Part shown: positions 16,276 through 29,462 of the stretch, one piece after another | Numbering within the stretch: the first letter of the stretch is position 1 | Layout: each line of letters begins with the position of its first letter | Assembly: GCF_023101765.2 (NCBI RefSeq) | Contig: NC_064237.1 | Span: forward strand, 620,001 to 684,000 | Length of the DNA stretch: 64,000 nt | Reading direction: 5' to 3' | DNA from: Spodoptera frugiperda | Taxonomy: Eukaryota; Arthropoda; Insecta; Lepidoptera; Noctuidae | Program-made: the position numbers and the translations under genes | Notes under the pieces: model-generated | What the model saw: only the letters and a program-made list of their open reading frames with translations | The model's database searches: none | Told to the model about the DNA's origin: nothing

Positions 16276-16622
16276 GGGGCGAGACTTCTAACCCGTTAAG
16301 GCTGAGTTCTACACCTAATTTTATCGACAAAAGTCGGGGGTCGAAGTGGTCATCCTCCCCTATATTTTAAATACCAAAGGTTGTATGCGTCTAGAAACAA
16401 AAAAAAAACAACAAACGGTAGCTAATAACCTTGGCTAACTAATTCATTACTTTTTTCATATGTTTGATAATGTTTTGGTGAGAAAAAAAATCATTTGTGA
16501 ATTATTTTTACCGAAAAAATCACAATTTTTCAATATTTTCAATTAGGGGTTCAACCCCCCATATTATTTTTTGTCGATAAAATTAGATGTAGTACTCAGC
16601 AACGGGTTAGAAGTCTCGCCCC
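16276..16622. mobile_element. MITE with TA target duplication
   Basis: Left end GGGGCGAGACTTCTAACCCG and right end, its exact reverse complement over 20 bp, extend as imperfect inverted repeats for roughly 55 bp. Both sides are flanked by TA. A TA duplication fits the Tc1/mariner group. The interior is AT-rich with no ORF. Confidence 0.85.
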
Positions 16623-17040
16623 TATCACATTATATAATATGTCTCGTTTAACAACCGTATATGAAATTGCCAGTGTAATTAATAAATCACAATTTAAATA
16701 GTTAACTTCTATTTCTACGAAGCCATTACGCAACAACGTGTCAAGTACTAAAAACTTATTATTATTTCTACGAAAATATTATTAATTCTACCCGCACCCA
16801 ACGTGGGATTGATTTCGCAAAATATATCAATACTACATTATGATACAAGCAATTTAATAAGTTTGTTCGCAAACTCAATTGTAAAAGGCCAAGATAGAAG
16901 TTTTATTGAAAAATCAAGCAAACGGAGCACGTACACATATTCGTATAAATATATCTATTTCAAATTTACTTTATCTACATTTTAGTTTAAGACTGCAAAT
17001 GTGACTCAAGCACCAAGTGAAGCAAAGCGGGATGCTTAAT

Positions 17041-17354
17041 TTTTTTATGGTATAAGCCGGTAAATTAGCACATGGTTCACCTAATTCTAAGCAATCGCCG
17101 CCGCCCATGGACACCCGAAACACTAGAGGCGTTATAAGGGCGTTGCCGGCCTTTTGGGGGTAAGGAATTAAAGGGATGTTGGGAAATCGGGGATCGAGAA
17201 GATTAGGAAGAGGAGATAATTTGATCCTCCGGTAATCTCACTCACACCATGAAACATAACGCAAGCGTTATTTCACGTTGGTTTTCTTCTGTGAGGCCGT
17301 GGTATCACTCCGGTCAAGCCGGCCCATTCGTGCTGAACCATAATTTTCCCACAT
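17041..17354 (-). mobile_element. Family C retroelement, near full length
   Basis: Reverse orientation. Its 3' end TATGGTATAAGCCGGTAAAT lies at 17046 next to a T-run, and its 5' part (CGGCCCATTCGTGC) near 17335. The family is about 300 bp, ends in an A-rich tail, and has no ORF. I do not recognise a published name with confidence. Confidence 0.8.
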
Positions 17355-18106
17355 TATATTCCCCGTATTTGCTCAGTAAAAAGTTTAGAATTCTGTCTAC
17401 ATTCTACAATTGGATAATTGGTTTACTGGAAATGTCAAGTACGTACTTACTACAAATCTCATTTATCATAGAGCAACAAAAATATTCTAATTCTTCAAAG
17501 AAAACTAGCGAATTTACAACACCAATAAATAATAACGTAGTCTTGTAAACCATTAAGTTTATAATTCTTTCGTCGCTATACACAATAGGGTATATAAACG
17601 ATTGCTTTCGCGACCAACTTATGTAGGTGAAAATAGTTCTCAAACAACATGTCAGACAAAACAAATGACAAATAAATCGTCCGGCTTGTTAATTACATTA
17701 CACAACTTGCCGGGCGTGGTTGAAATGAAAATTAAGGGGCAACCCTGCATGGGACACACTGCACAAACTTACACGAAACAATCCCAAACGAAAATGACAC
17801 TTATTATAATGGAAAAAAGAGTTATGTGAAGTGTAATCTAAAGTTTGTGACATTGAAGTAGTGTTGGGCGAGCCATAACTCATAGAGAACGAGTAACGAA
17901 TTTAAAGTTGGACTTGAAATAAAATTCGCTTTCTGAGTTATTTATGGGATAATAGCCTCGGTACGAAAGAGTGCAAATTCCTCACAAGTTGGCTGGTTAA
18001 TGTGAATTTAATTAAAGCTTGTTTTCCGCTTGTACTGTGACTCATTTCCGTGTAGTTTTTGGTGGAATATTTTTTCGTGTAAGTTATGAACCTCCCACAA
18101 ATTTTA
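17355..18106. other. Unassigned DNA
   Basis: Overlapping short open frames on both strands (17249-17883) show no recognisable domain. No repeat terminus seen. Confidence 0.45.
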
Positions 18107-18304
18107 CTAGCTTCTGCCAGCGACATCGCCCATTTTGCCATGAGATTAAAATTGGGATAAAAATCCTATCACCAATTTAGCTACATACCCTGTCTTATAG
18201 CAAATTTCATTAGAATCCGTTTAACAGTTTCAGCGTAATTAACGGATAATTATTCAAACACCGAAACATCCAAACAAACAAACTTTAACATTATATAAGT
18301 GTGA
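18107..18304 (-). mobile_element. Small non-autonomous Helitron
   Basis: On the minus strand the 3' end reads GTCGCTGGCAGAAGCTAG then T, with CTAG at 18107-18110. The opposite end reads TCACACTTATATAATG from 18304. The 5' flanking base is not A, so that edge is less certain. Confidence 0.6.
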
Positions 18305-18714
18305 AGTTACGACGAAATTTGCATCCAATCTAGTGCAAAGATAAAGCATCCTTATGCTTTATTTTTATCATTTTTAATACCTTTAAATAATATTTTTAAT
18401 TGGAAAAACATTCCAACATAAACTACATTCTCATGCAGACTACATGAGCTGAAAGCGGCCGGCAATCCATAAAGAACTGACATTTTAATGAAGTCGGCTC
18501 GGTAGCCTCGGTGCCATGTTCGTCTATAATAGTCTATTTTCGACGCTAATTAGCCAGGCGGCAACGGCAGGCATTATTTCAAAATATTTCGAGGCTCGAG
18601 ACATCAGGAGGAACACCCAAATATACAGTATTTTTTTTTAATGAGTAAGAACAAAAATAAATTATTATGATGGTTGTATTGCAATAAGTCTTTGTTTTAT
18701 ATTTTACGATATAA

Positions 18715-18800
18715 TCTTACTAATATTATGTTTGTGTGTATGTTATTTACTCAAACACGTCAAAACAGCTGAAGAGATCAGTATGAAATTTGGAACGGGA
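18715..18800 (+). mobile_element. Helitron 5' fragment
   Basis: TCTTACTAATATTATG preceded by A at 18714, then segments shared with 14379-14460 (CAGCTGAAGAGATCAGTATG). No 3' end found. Confidence 0.55.
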
Positions 18801-19338
18801 GTCTGCTCGTTTAGGTTTAAATCATTTATTCTCATTAAGACAAAAAAGTCACTTACAAGAGAACATAAAATTGTCATTTTGTAAAAATTAAACTAAAGGT
18901 CGCAGAAGCAGACAGATTGACGTGTTTTAATTACTATACATGCATATCAAATGGGTATACAAATGGATCGCTCAACTTTTTTCGTTTGTACATAGAAAAC
19001 GTTTTATCCCTCGGGAACGTAGTCGAAGCCGGGAACGGGAACGTAGTTAGTAATAATGTAACTTTACATAAAGATAGAATTACTAAAAAAACACAAACAT
19101 TTCGAAATGTCGATCTCAAATAATTAATTTAAAAGTAAGAATACAAACCGAATTCCAGGAAATCGTAATAAAACTTACAATTAAAGAAGTAATAAATAAA
19201 TCGTAAAGAATTGCAAATACAAAGGAAGGTCGCTTTTTCATCGACGCCATTTTGCTTTGTGTACTGATGTTACTATTAGCACTTTTTGTTTTCTCTTTCC
19301 TTCATTCATTTTATTTATTCCTTTGAGATGCTTTGGAA

Positions 19339-19765
19339 CAACGGTTCTCAACCTTTGCTTGGCTCATGGACTGTGTTTATAGTATTCTTGTTCGATTAAG
19401 AACCTTTATTTTTGACGCAAGAAAGAGAGTTCCAATTTTTTTTATTTTCCATTTAATTTCAGAAAATCTTATCCTGAGACCACATGATGAAAAGTTTCTC
19501 ATCTTTACAAGTTAGCATTTTCTACGACTAACAAATACTAGGATAAATTTTATAAATATTATAATTAAAATTGATCAATTCTTCTCTAATCTCTGAAAAA
19601 GTGCGACTTTTCAATTCTTGAAACCTTTCTGAGTTTGCTCATTTAATATGATTAAATACCAACTTTGACTGTGTTATTGGACAGAGTAGTATGCTAATTA
19701 TGTATTATTTATTATCTTTATTTTTTTATTCCTGTGAACCCTAGACCACGTGTTGGGAACCACTG
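19339..19765. mobile_element. hAT-like non-autonomous element
   Basis: Ends CAACGGTTCTCAACC and GGGAACCACTG match the hAT-type terminus CAGTGGTTCTCAAC in inverted orientation. The 8-bp flanks CTTTGGAA (19331-19338) and CTTTTAAA (19766-19773) agree at 6 of 8 positions, as expected of an aged hAT target duplication. No transposase ORF inside. Confidence 0.75.
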
Positions 19766-20080
19766 CTTTTAAATGTAACTAAGCTCCATCTTGTTCTACA
19801 ATCGCGGATCTGTGTAGTCTGTCGCCCCCAGCCCTTAGACTTACGACCTAGCATTAAATATCTTATGGACTTTAAATTATGGTTTATTCTTCTTTGAAGT
19901 TTTTGGAGAGTCATGTTTGATTGGTTCTTTGTTATGATTTAGTTTTGAAAGTTGCCGTTAGAGAACTTATAACTGAGTTTATGAAGAGTAAAAATTAGTT
20001 GTTTGGTTTAAACAAAAACTGTTTGCTCTGTATGGTTGATTGTTCATATTTATAGACCTGATATTCTATTTTTATTTTTA

Positions 20081-20213
20081 GCTGCAGTCGTCCCACTGCA
20101 GAGCAAAGGCCTCCCTACCCGCCTTCCACTCCTCGCTGTGTAGAGCTTTCTGCGGCCAATACGTATTGTAAGTGTCAAGTTCGTCCCGCCATCTCCGCCG
20201 CCTGCCGGGATAC
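20081..20213 (-). pseudogene. LINE reverse-transcriptase C-terminal fragment
   Basis: The minus strand encodes RRWRDELDTYNTYWP, then QKALHSEEWKAGREAFALQW. The order RW.D.L...W...A.....W...EAF.QQW is typical of the C-terminal tail of non-LTR retrotransposon polyproteins. The fragment is 5'-truncated. Confidence 0.75.
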
Positions 20214-20801
20214 TATAATAAGTACTTAAATAATCAATCCATTATTAATCAAAATCGGCTTCTCCAACACCAGCTAAAACCACGACCACAAAAAACTACA
20301 CAAAACGAAACCAAAACCGCCAAAATATCTTTGGCAAAAGTAGAAAAATATTTCCCTCAAATAATTCCACAATTCATTTACGAAATAGCTCAGCAGAATT
20401 TGAATCATTACATCAAACACCTCACTGGCGTATCTATTGAACTTTATTCCCAAGCTAAGCAAATTTCTCGATTGGGAATGAGTCAAAGAGCTCAATCGTT
20501 CGTTTCCACCATCGCTCTGAGATCCCCTAAGCCTTCCGTAATTAAATGGCCGTGTTCTTTGACAGTTGCCACATATAAGTAACTCTGTGACTGTCTAATG
20601 GGGAGTTACATTGAAATGTGTGTTGTCTGTCGAATGAATGAGAGTTTAATTTTGTGTTACTTAACTTTATCTAAAAGGACTTAAGTGTGTGTAACCAATC
20701 GGTTACAAATCAGTATAAAATTGACTTGGGTATCGTAGTTTGGAAATATCTTCTTCATCTATTGAATACGCCAGTAATATGGAAACTATGTGTATACAGA
20801 G
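20214..20801. other. Unassigned DNA with a 136-codon open frame
   Basis: A plus-strand frame at 20172-20582 starts inside the antisense of the LINE fragment and continues into AT-rich sequence rich in Asn, Gln and Lys. No domain is recognisable, and I regard it as chance. Confidence 0.4.
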
Positions 20802-20970
20802 CACGGACAGCGCGGTGGCTGAGCTACCGCCTGCCACGCAAGGTGTACCGGTTCATTCCCGTACCGTTGCTTCTAGGCTGGGTGTCATGTGTATGTAAAA
20901 TTGTATGTTTATAAACGCACTAATTGTATGTTTGTACACAGGAAAAATCCTAAGGTAAGGTAACGTATTT
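20802..20970 (+). mobile_element. SINE family A copy
   Basis: Head GCGCGGTGGCTGAGCTACCG with a weak B box (GGTTCATTCCC), body CTGGGTGTCATGTGTATG, and 3' end AAAATCCTAAGGTAAGGTAA. A small insertion or duplication of the GTATGTTT segment lies near the 3' end. Confidence 0.8.
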
Positions 20971-22030
20971 TTAATTAAAAACAGTGAAACTATGTAAAAT
21001 ACACAGAAGCGTTATACATGGATACCATATACCCTATCGATATTCCAATCCATGATTCATTAGTATGTGATACATTTTTGTCGTAACAGCAACAAATCTC
21101 ACACCTCACCGCGCGCAATAATTAGCCAAGCTCTCTCTCTCTCTCTCTCTTTGTCCTAACAAACAATCATACACAGTAACAAAGTAAAATTATTTCCTGG
21201 AAGCGACACGGCTATAGAAGTTCAACGTTCCAGTGAATCTCGCTCATAGATTTCTTGGCACAACAAATCATAAAAGTGAGCGTAGAACGAAGTTTCCCCA
21301 TTGAACTTGGTGGCACCGAAAGGGTTGAACACTTCCAGTGATATAGTGCTGTTATCAACTTCCAAACCTTTTATGCGCAGTACAATTTATAAACTATTAA
21401 CTTTTATATTAAGGTTTATTTTTGGACGGAAGCGTTTCATAATAATAATTCAGGCGTTTATGATATTTGATTTTTAGTTCCAAAATAGGTTTTAAGGTTT
21501 ACTTTTGAGGTTTGAAGTGTATTTAATAAAAGTTAAGTAGGGTGATGGTTTGATAGAAGTTTTGATTATTGAAATTCTTGTATTGTTTTTACAAAATAGG
21601 ACTTAGTTACGCCAGATTCGTTCGAAATTTGTAATGACTATGAACATGATGATAGAAAAAAAATTACAACCAGTAGCTTGTGAAAGGTATTATTATTGAC
21701 ATAATGTTTCAATTAGGTCTAGATTTTCAGCCTAACGTAACGTTACGTATATTGGCATCGGCAGAAGCAACTTTAATTGTGAAAATGATCCGTTTGCAGT
21801 GATATATTGTGGCACAATATCCTCCCATTCTTTCCCGCAGAGTGATAGATGGCTGAATAATTACTAACCCTTGCCACAAGAAAGTAATAAATATTAATAA
21901 ACTGCCACCCTGGGTAACCGAAGTAACAGGCCAGTGACACGCGCTCATTTCGCACGAGATAAGATGACCTTCAACCGTTTAAAGAGTTTTATATTAATGA
22001 GGAAGAAACACTATTCTTGTGTGATACTGA
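20971..22030. other. Unassigned DNA with a (CT)n tract
   Basis: A (CT)n microsatellite of about ten units lies at 21131-21152. No coding exon recognised. Confidence 0.5.
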
Positions 22031-22291
22031 AGTGTGGGAGAGCCATGCTTCGGCACGAATGGGCCGGCACGACCGGAGTTATACCACAAAAACAACTTAC
22101 GTTGTGTTTTCTTGTGTGAGTGAGGTTACCGGAGACCCAATTACCCTCCTTCTCAATCTTTCCAATACCCAGTAAAAGGCCGGCAACGCACTTGTAACGC
22201 CTCTAGTGTTTTGGGTGTACATGGGTGGCGGCGATTGTTTCCCATCAGGTGATGTGTCTGCTCGTTTACCGGCTTATACAATAAAAATAAC
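22031..22291 (+). mobile_element. Family C retroelement
   Basis: 5' GTGTGGGAGAGCCATGCTTC at about 22033, internal GGCCGGCAACGCACTTGTAA, 3' GTTTACCGGCTTATACAATA plus an A-rich tail. The segment after GGAGTTATACCAC is shortened relative to other copies. Confidence 0.85.
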
Positions 22292-24479
22292 CCAAAAACC
22301 CTTTCTATTTTAAGCCTCTACTGGATAATACAAATGCACGAAGGAGACCTACATAATATATCAACGTGCCGTTATATTAGTCAAAGCGATGCCAGACATA
22401 TGCAAATTTCCCCAAATAGCTCAAGCTTAGGAGAGCCGATGCATGCGGCTAACGACATCTGGTGTTAAACTAAGTGAATCAGTTTTTTGGACAAGAGAAT
22501 TATTATGTTGGGCTATAACTGGGATTAGTGGATTAGCATAGTTTTGCAAGGGTTAATTCCTTGTCATAAAACTTGTAAATTATTCCGTGACTTTTATTAC
22601 TTCAGTTTTTGCTCGGTTCGTATCTTTATTGTTGTCGATGTTAAGTCATAAAGTGGGTCATTGTATATGGGGCACCGCACCATTGACGTGGTTTAATTAA
22701 AGTTTTGTTATGGCAAAAGTCACTATAATATTTTTTTAGACAAATCTCTCAAAAGCTTTGTATTGATCTTGATAAACCTCGAAACATTAAAATATACAAC
22801 TGCCCATCTACCGAGTCAGTCAACTTGTTAAACTTAACTGCGCTATATTCAAATTATCCAAAGTTATGAACTCCCAACGCTTTGGCAAATACCAGGAGTT
22901 CAGATATAGTAAAGAGTTCGCTCTGATCTGAAAGGAATAAATCCTTTTTAGTTCACAGTGTGTGCCTTTTCACTTCACTTTCAATCAAGAAACGAGAGAC
23001 TTTCTATTCTCAACATTCTTTCGTTTTATTCCGTTTGAGAGTACAAAGAAAAATTTAAAATGTTTCATAAGAACTTGGCGGTCCGTTTTGTGTAACTTTA
23101 TAATATAAAAGCAGGATCGAATCCGCAATTCTGGTAATAAAAATGAGAAAGATTGAGTAAAATCAAGTACCTATAGTGAACGAAACTAGACTAACATACT
23201 TTGTAGCGCAAACTGTTAGGAAACTGCGCAATAGATTCCACACATTTGTTTGAATTTGTTCTAACAATACTTTCGCGTGCAATCAATGTTCCGATCGTGA
23301 TTTACACGCGCAAACGAACAAATAAAAACTCCGAAAAACCCAATCTAGACACCATTTTCCTGTACCATAAAAAGTTATAGAATCTACTTGTTGAAGCACG
23401 AAAAATGCACCTCCTACTGGCCACATAAGTTGCGCCCTTACAAGTACAATAGACGCCGACAATGGGCCGACCCCGCACAATGGCCGCGATCAAACAACTG
23501 AATACTCGACCAAAAGCATTTTATATCTGGCAACGACCACAATAACACGACAGCCAATTTTGTCACAACTCATTGGGCCTTATCTTGACCACGGATCCGA
23601 CCCTCGCACCACCATCCAATATGTTAACCAAAAATCGTATTGTAACTATCGAAATACATTGCTTGTTTCTGGAACAATAGCCTCCATATTGGGGAACATA
23701 AGGGGTAATGGATGTGTGATGTAGAGAAAGGGTAGCAACATAACAAAGGCTTGGAGAGCGTGCCAAAGGAAAAAATGCCCATAACTAGGCAGCGATCGTC
23801 GACATAATGCCATCTTATTTATTTCTTAATAGCTGAGAAAACAACATTTTAGGGTAAACCGTGCAGGATTTCAGCGGAGATGTATGAGGGACGTAAACAG
23901 CGCCTAAATTGTGACGAAATGGCCACATTTCGGACAACTAGGCCCATTAACAGATATAGTTTTGTCCGTTATCTCGGAAATTTTTGGGCTTCGCCAGTGG
24001 GTTGATACTGAAAACTTATAAAATGGTTTGAAGAGTTCTTTAATAATTATTATTTGTTTCAAAGATATTGAATATCTAATTCAAACACAAAAGACTTTTG
24101 AAGTTCGACCTTGACACGGGATCTGACTATTTAGTGGACTTCTAAGGTGGTGGGCGGATGGTTTATAATTACGAGTACTTAAGTAAAACACAGAACAATT
24201 TGAACAATCACAATAAAAAACAGACGCAAATCTTTAAACTGGAAACATTAGGTAACGATGTAGTAAAACAGGTCGAAACAAGTCGTGGCCATGTCTCACT
24301 CAAACAAGAGCGGGAGGAAATGTACTAGCTCTTGGCAGGACACCAAAAAATACCATTTGATAATTAAGTTGATATAATGTGCACTTTAATTAACTTGTCA
24401 TACGTTACAGATTGGCACAGAAGTTTCAGTGTGCGAGAATTAAGTTTATTTCTGTTAAAATGTAAAGCTTTTGCTTATC
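22292..24479. other. Unassigned DNA
   Basis: Short open frames at 23283-23766 lack recognisable domains. No transposon end seen. Confidence 0.45.
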
Positions 24480-24750
24480 CTGTGAGAGAGCCAACCTCCG
24501 GCACGAATGGGCCGACAGGAGTGATCTCACAGAAAACCGACGTGAAACAACGATTGCGTTGTGTTTCGTTGTGTAAGTGAGGTTACCGGAGGCCCGATTC
24601 CAATTATTCCTAATTACCCAAAAATCCTTAAATACATACCCCAAAAGGTTGACAACGCACTTGTTACACCTCTTGTGTTTCGGGCGTCCATTGGCGGCGG
24701 CGACTGCTTACCATCAGGTAATCCGTCTGCTTGTTTGCTCGTATCATTAA
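24480..24750 (+). mobile_element. Family C retroelement, diverged
   Basis: Shares GGCACGAATGGGCCG, AAAACCGACGTGAAACAACG and the CATCAGGTAATCCGTCTGC 3' region. The usual GGCTTATACC end is lost. Confidence 0.8.
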
Positions 24751-27654
24751 TTCAGTCAAAGAGATTAAAACACCTTAAGGACTATAAAATAACAGTCTCG
24801 AACTGATCAATCCCAGTTGGCACTTCAATTTTATTTAATAGTCTAAATTTTCCACGTTATTAATTTAAAGTGGGTATTTTAAAGTGGATATTCTGTACGT
24901 CTTCAAACTAACATTCTCTGCACCCTTTGTCACTACTTAGTATAATAATTCTCGTACTGCAGTTTTGTTTCACAATCAGACCATTTTACACTTTGTCTAG
25001 ACCTAAACTAAACTTAATGGCACTGGGAATTAGAGCTAATTTAGATAAATGTTTATGTAAGTAGAATATATTAACTTTGCATGAGTATTACACCAGTGGT
25101 ATATCGGCTATGAATAATAGACTGTGCTGTGATTTCCCGCGGGCGTCGTAAGAGGGGAATAAAGAATTTACCGAAAAGAAGTCTTAATCATGTGTGTTTA
25201 TGGTGGCTTTTTACTTATTTCCGCTTTTCAATTTTCTGAGCTGGGAGTTTATAAAATTAGGAACTAATAAGTTGCAGATTGGACCTAAATTAGTCCTTAC
25301 TGGAAGTCCGTTTTGATTTAGTAAACTATTTAAATTTAAGTTAAACCTCGAGACAGCAGAAATATTGGATAGACGTATTCACTATAAAATAATCAATGAA
25401 AAAAAATGTGTCGTAATACATTTTAGACAGAAGAAACAGTCACATAAAAATGTGACAGGCGACCCATCAAACCGATCAGTTCACTTTTTTCACATATTTA
25501 GAAAATAATAAACTTGAAAATCTATTAAAGGAATATGACCGATCACAGTACCTTTATACATTCACATTCAATCATTTACGATCTTGAAGATGAAGACGTG
25601 TCAAAATGAAAAAATGGCTAACATTTTTATCCAAAAGCCGCGCACCTACCTACCTACTTAGTCTCAAAAATAATCCTTTCACTTTTACCGAAAAAGAAAA
25701 TTGCGCGCGATCTTTAATTTTAAGAATTTTCCGCCAGTTGACAGATTATAAGTCTTTAAGCCTGTTTCAGCTGGATCACCCCCCTCCCCCTACGAGGAGG
25801 GGCAAACTGCCTACATCCATCAAACCGTATTTATACACGGTTCGTAATTTCCTAGGAACGTGTCTATGTACTCTGAATGTATTTATGTTAGGAGTGGAAC
25901 ACTTTATTTCGCTGGGTTATTTACTTCTTAGGATTTTCGGTACTTTTCCATAAAAGGATACCTACTGTTGTATTTTAACTTGTGGAAATTATGAACCATC
26001 ATCAGTTCGTGCTGTCCTATTGTTAGGCAAACAGCTTCGCACACAGAGCATAAATGAACACCTTATGCACCAGGGCATCATGACGAATAAAAACACAATA
26101 CAAGTTCACAAAAACCCCATAAAATTAAAGGGCAATGCCAAAAGCCATGCTACCACAACACCAATACGAACTTACACTAATTTAATACAAATTGCACCAA
26201 CCATTGGCAACCACCACGGAAAGTTTCCCGCTAGATAATCGAGTTAATCAAGTTCCACATAATGGGTACTGCAATCAAAACCGGAGGCTGTGCTAGTCTA
26301 ACTAATGATTCAGAGAATTGAGGCAGCATAAACAAGTGGCCGGAATAATATTGCTTGTTATAAGTTCGTTAGCTTAATGATGGCTGCTAAAGACCCCTAG
26401 AGTTTATACCGCCCTGGTACCTACTGATTGAATGAGGAAGTTTGTTTGGAAAAATAGTTGTTAATTTGTTTAGTTTTAGTTTGATTTTAACTAATGATAC
26501 CTTGATTTGTAGATGGATAAAGTTTTCAGACTTAAATTATAAGTAAATTATTATTGTTTAAACTAGTGTATCCAAGCTCCCTTTTTATAACTTTAACTTA
26601 TTCGATGATCATACATACTGTAAATGCGTTGGCCAATATTATGATCGAACTTTTTCATGCTTTTTTTGAGGAGGGAAATTCGTCCATTAACTTCTACCGC
26701 CTTGGGCAAGTTGAGAACGAGTGTCAGTCTCTTAATGACTAAAAACCACCCCGATCCTACATAAAAAGTTTTTGGACATAGACTGTCTAGATAAAGGACT
26801 ATTATGATGAACTATAAAAGCGAGTCATTTCAATTATAAAAAGCCCTGAAAATATTTCAAACTCACATGATATCGGAGCATCATCACAAAATTAACCAAT
26901 AAACCAGTAAAAGCAAACACAATCCTCATTACATTACAGATCACAAACACTACACCAATTAACTCCTATATACTACCCACTGTAGTGAACAAACAAATCA
27001 TTACTTCAAATTTGAATGCTTTTACAGCAATTAATCCAATTACGGGGTAAATTGATGAACAAACACTAGGCTAGTGGTACCAGGGTAACATATGACTCGA
27101 ACAAGTGATCTAAACAATGTGTATCAGTAATCGGCACAGTTAATCGGCCGGTATTACGGAATTAGGCGCGGCTCGTGTCTCTCCACACGACTCCACTATT
27201 TTACTAGAGTGTAGCTGTTACGTTAGGCTACAATTGGAGATAGGTAGGTATTGTTGTGTGAGATTAGTAGATGTGTGTTTATGTGTTCTATTTTAGTTCA
27301 CATTTTTAAAAAACGGTTGTTAGATTGTATGAACCGAACCATTTGATCACGATTAGGTACTTTTACATTAACACTGGCTACACTACAACAAAACTTACAA
27401 GTCTAAATGTAAGTGGTCACTGCAGGCAAAGTAGGTTTGCATAACCAGAGGTATCCAAGTACGTTTCAGATTGTGCAGGGAATTGTATAATTGCACTATC
27501 AATTTCAGAGAGGAGGGCTCTCCGAAACCGATATGTTAAATTAGTTTAAAATGGCACTCAAAATTCTATCAATCACTAAATTCAATTCCCACTTATTATT
27601 TAAATGGACAGTCTCAACTATGACACTACTCTGTACCACAAAATAATCGACTTC
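24751..27654. other. Unassigned DNA
   Basis: Includes a C-rich patch at 25778-25805 with complementary CCCCT/AGGGG runs. A 115-codon frame at 25606-25953 has no recognised domain. Confidence 0.45.
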
Positions 27655-27850
27655 CACACCGTGGCTGCACTGTGACGTCACTCCGGATATCACCGCTGCG
27701 TCCGGCACAGCGGCCGCCGGTCCGGCCCGGCCACGGCAAATCGGAGCGTACCGCGCCATGTATCACATCCCTAACACCCGTTTGATTTACAATCGGCCTC
27801 GTGACACACGCACACGCCGCAATCGGCATTTATCGTGCCGTAAATAAACC
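27655..27850. promoter_or_regulatory. GC-rich block with a CRE palindrome
   Basis: A GC- and CpG-rich segment in AT-rich surroundings contains GTGACGTCAC at 27673-27682 and GCGGCCGCCGGTCCGGCCCG at about 27710. Open frames occur on the minus strand because of base composition. It could be a promoter or enhancer, or an undetected exon. The sequence alone does not decide. Confidence 0.35.
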
Positions 27851-29321
27851 GGAAAGGGTAGTTACGTTTAAATCTATAGTAATCTTGGATTTCGGAGTTT
27901 ATTTCAGTTGATCCGTATTCGTGTAATATTTTATCTTTATCCCGAATTGTGTAAGGGTTTTGTTATTCAAGGCCAATTATGTCGTTTGTTGTTCCCATTA
28001 TTTAAGCTATCTATGCCCGAACTTCACTCGCTTGCATTGGTATGTACTAGGATCGCATGTTTCACTTAAGGTGGCGGCATCGTGTGCAGGAACGCTTAAC
28101 CTAAGCACAGATTGTAAACATTTTAAGTAGACATTTATCTTGTACAAACGTGGCACATAACTACACCAGCCGCAAGTATCGAAACAGCCTGGTTAATGAT
28201 CACTATCCATCAAACCGCCATATTGTTCTCGTAATATTTATAGCAATAGTTATTTAGTGTGTACCCGTCCTTATTGGAATGTCTTTATCGATGACTAAGT
28301 TCCTATACACCCCAATACTGTTACGCTACAAAGAAAATTCCTCACAGATTAGAAATTTCCTAGACTTCAGCGAATCTATGAAGCTTTGGACTAAAGCCCT
28401 TGGAATATTATTATAAATAGTTCAAAGACTTAGATCCTGTTTCCGACCACTTCAAAATCAATATTCGTTATTAGTTCATGAAACAATTGATTAATTTGAA
28501 ATCAAAGGAATGGTAAAATGAGTTCAAAGGTAGTATAAATGACCTTCATACAAAAATATTAAAGTGCTTTGTATTCGACCTAATCTTCAGCAAGAAACAA
28601 AATGTATTTATATGATAATTGTTCCGTATCTACTACTGTTTTATTTATGTCGCAGCAATACTTACGGAAGCAATTTCTAGAATAGAGCAAGGTTTTTCGA
28701 ATTAATCAGAGCTTATCCTAATAAGATGGATCTATAGAACACAAAACAACGTGTTAGGTTAACCTAATTGACTTCTAGACAGCAGCACATCAAGCTGAAC
28801 TATATTTTTAATAGATTTTCAACCTTATTCAATTTAGCAATAAAGTAGAAAATCTGTTTATCATAACTGTCCTGTACTACAGCAGCTCAGAAACTTTTAA
28901 AACCAACAATTTTTCTTCATAAACTGCCTGTAACAGGGTGACGGGAACTAAATGAGCTCCCATTGCGCCCGGCTCATTAGACACTACGTAACCAACTCCA
29001 CGTCGACCATAAACTGCGGGGTAAATGCATAAACCGTGTCGAGAGTCCCGCTCGCCTTTAGATGATATCAGGATAAAATGTTTAAAGTAGCTTACCATGT
29101 AGGTTTTTGGCATAAACATTTGAGGTTGTAAAATGTTGAATGTAAGTTTATTTTAAGGGCGGTTGCAGATTGGCGATTTGTAGTGAAACTGCGGTAAAGC
29201 TGAAGCTGGATAGTCTTATCCTTAGTTGAAAGACCTGATTTGTCAGTGTTGTGTTAAAGTAGTTATTTGTTGTGGCTAATAACTGTGATAAATTTTCTAA
29301 ACTAGTTGCCCCACATTAGCG
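27851..29321. other. Unassigned DNA
   Basis: A minus-strand 80-codon frame at 28877-29119 lies in slightly GC-richer sequence without a recognised domain. Confidence 0.45.
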
Positions 29322-29462
29322 ATTTACTCCTGTGTCGTGGGTGCATTTACAAACATACAAGTTCATATACTCATCATACCCAGACCCGAATCGTGTGGGA
29401 ATGGTACACACTACACTTTGCGCGACAACCAGTTGCCCAGCCACCACACCAACCGTGCAGTC
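29322..29462 (-). mobile_element. SINE family A copy
   Basis: The minus strand has the head GTTGGTGTGGTGGCTGGGCA near 29455 and the 3' end GTAAATGCACCCACGACACA at about 29329. The B-box segment is partly deleted. Confidence 0.8.

Noticed and set aside
20172..20582. 136-codon open frame, second longest independent frame
   Set aside because: It starts in the antisense of a LINE fragment, has low-complexity AT-driven composition and no domain or splice-like edges.
27541..27829. Overlapping minus-strand frames in the GC-rich island
   Set aside because: Open frames are expected where stop codons are rare because of GC content. No domain or splice evidence supports an exon.
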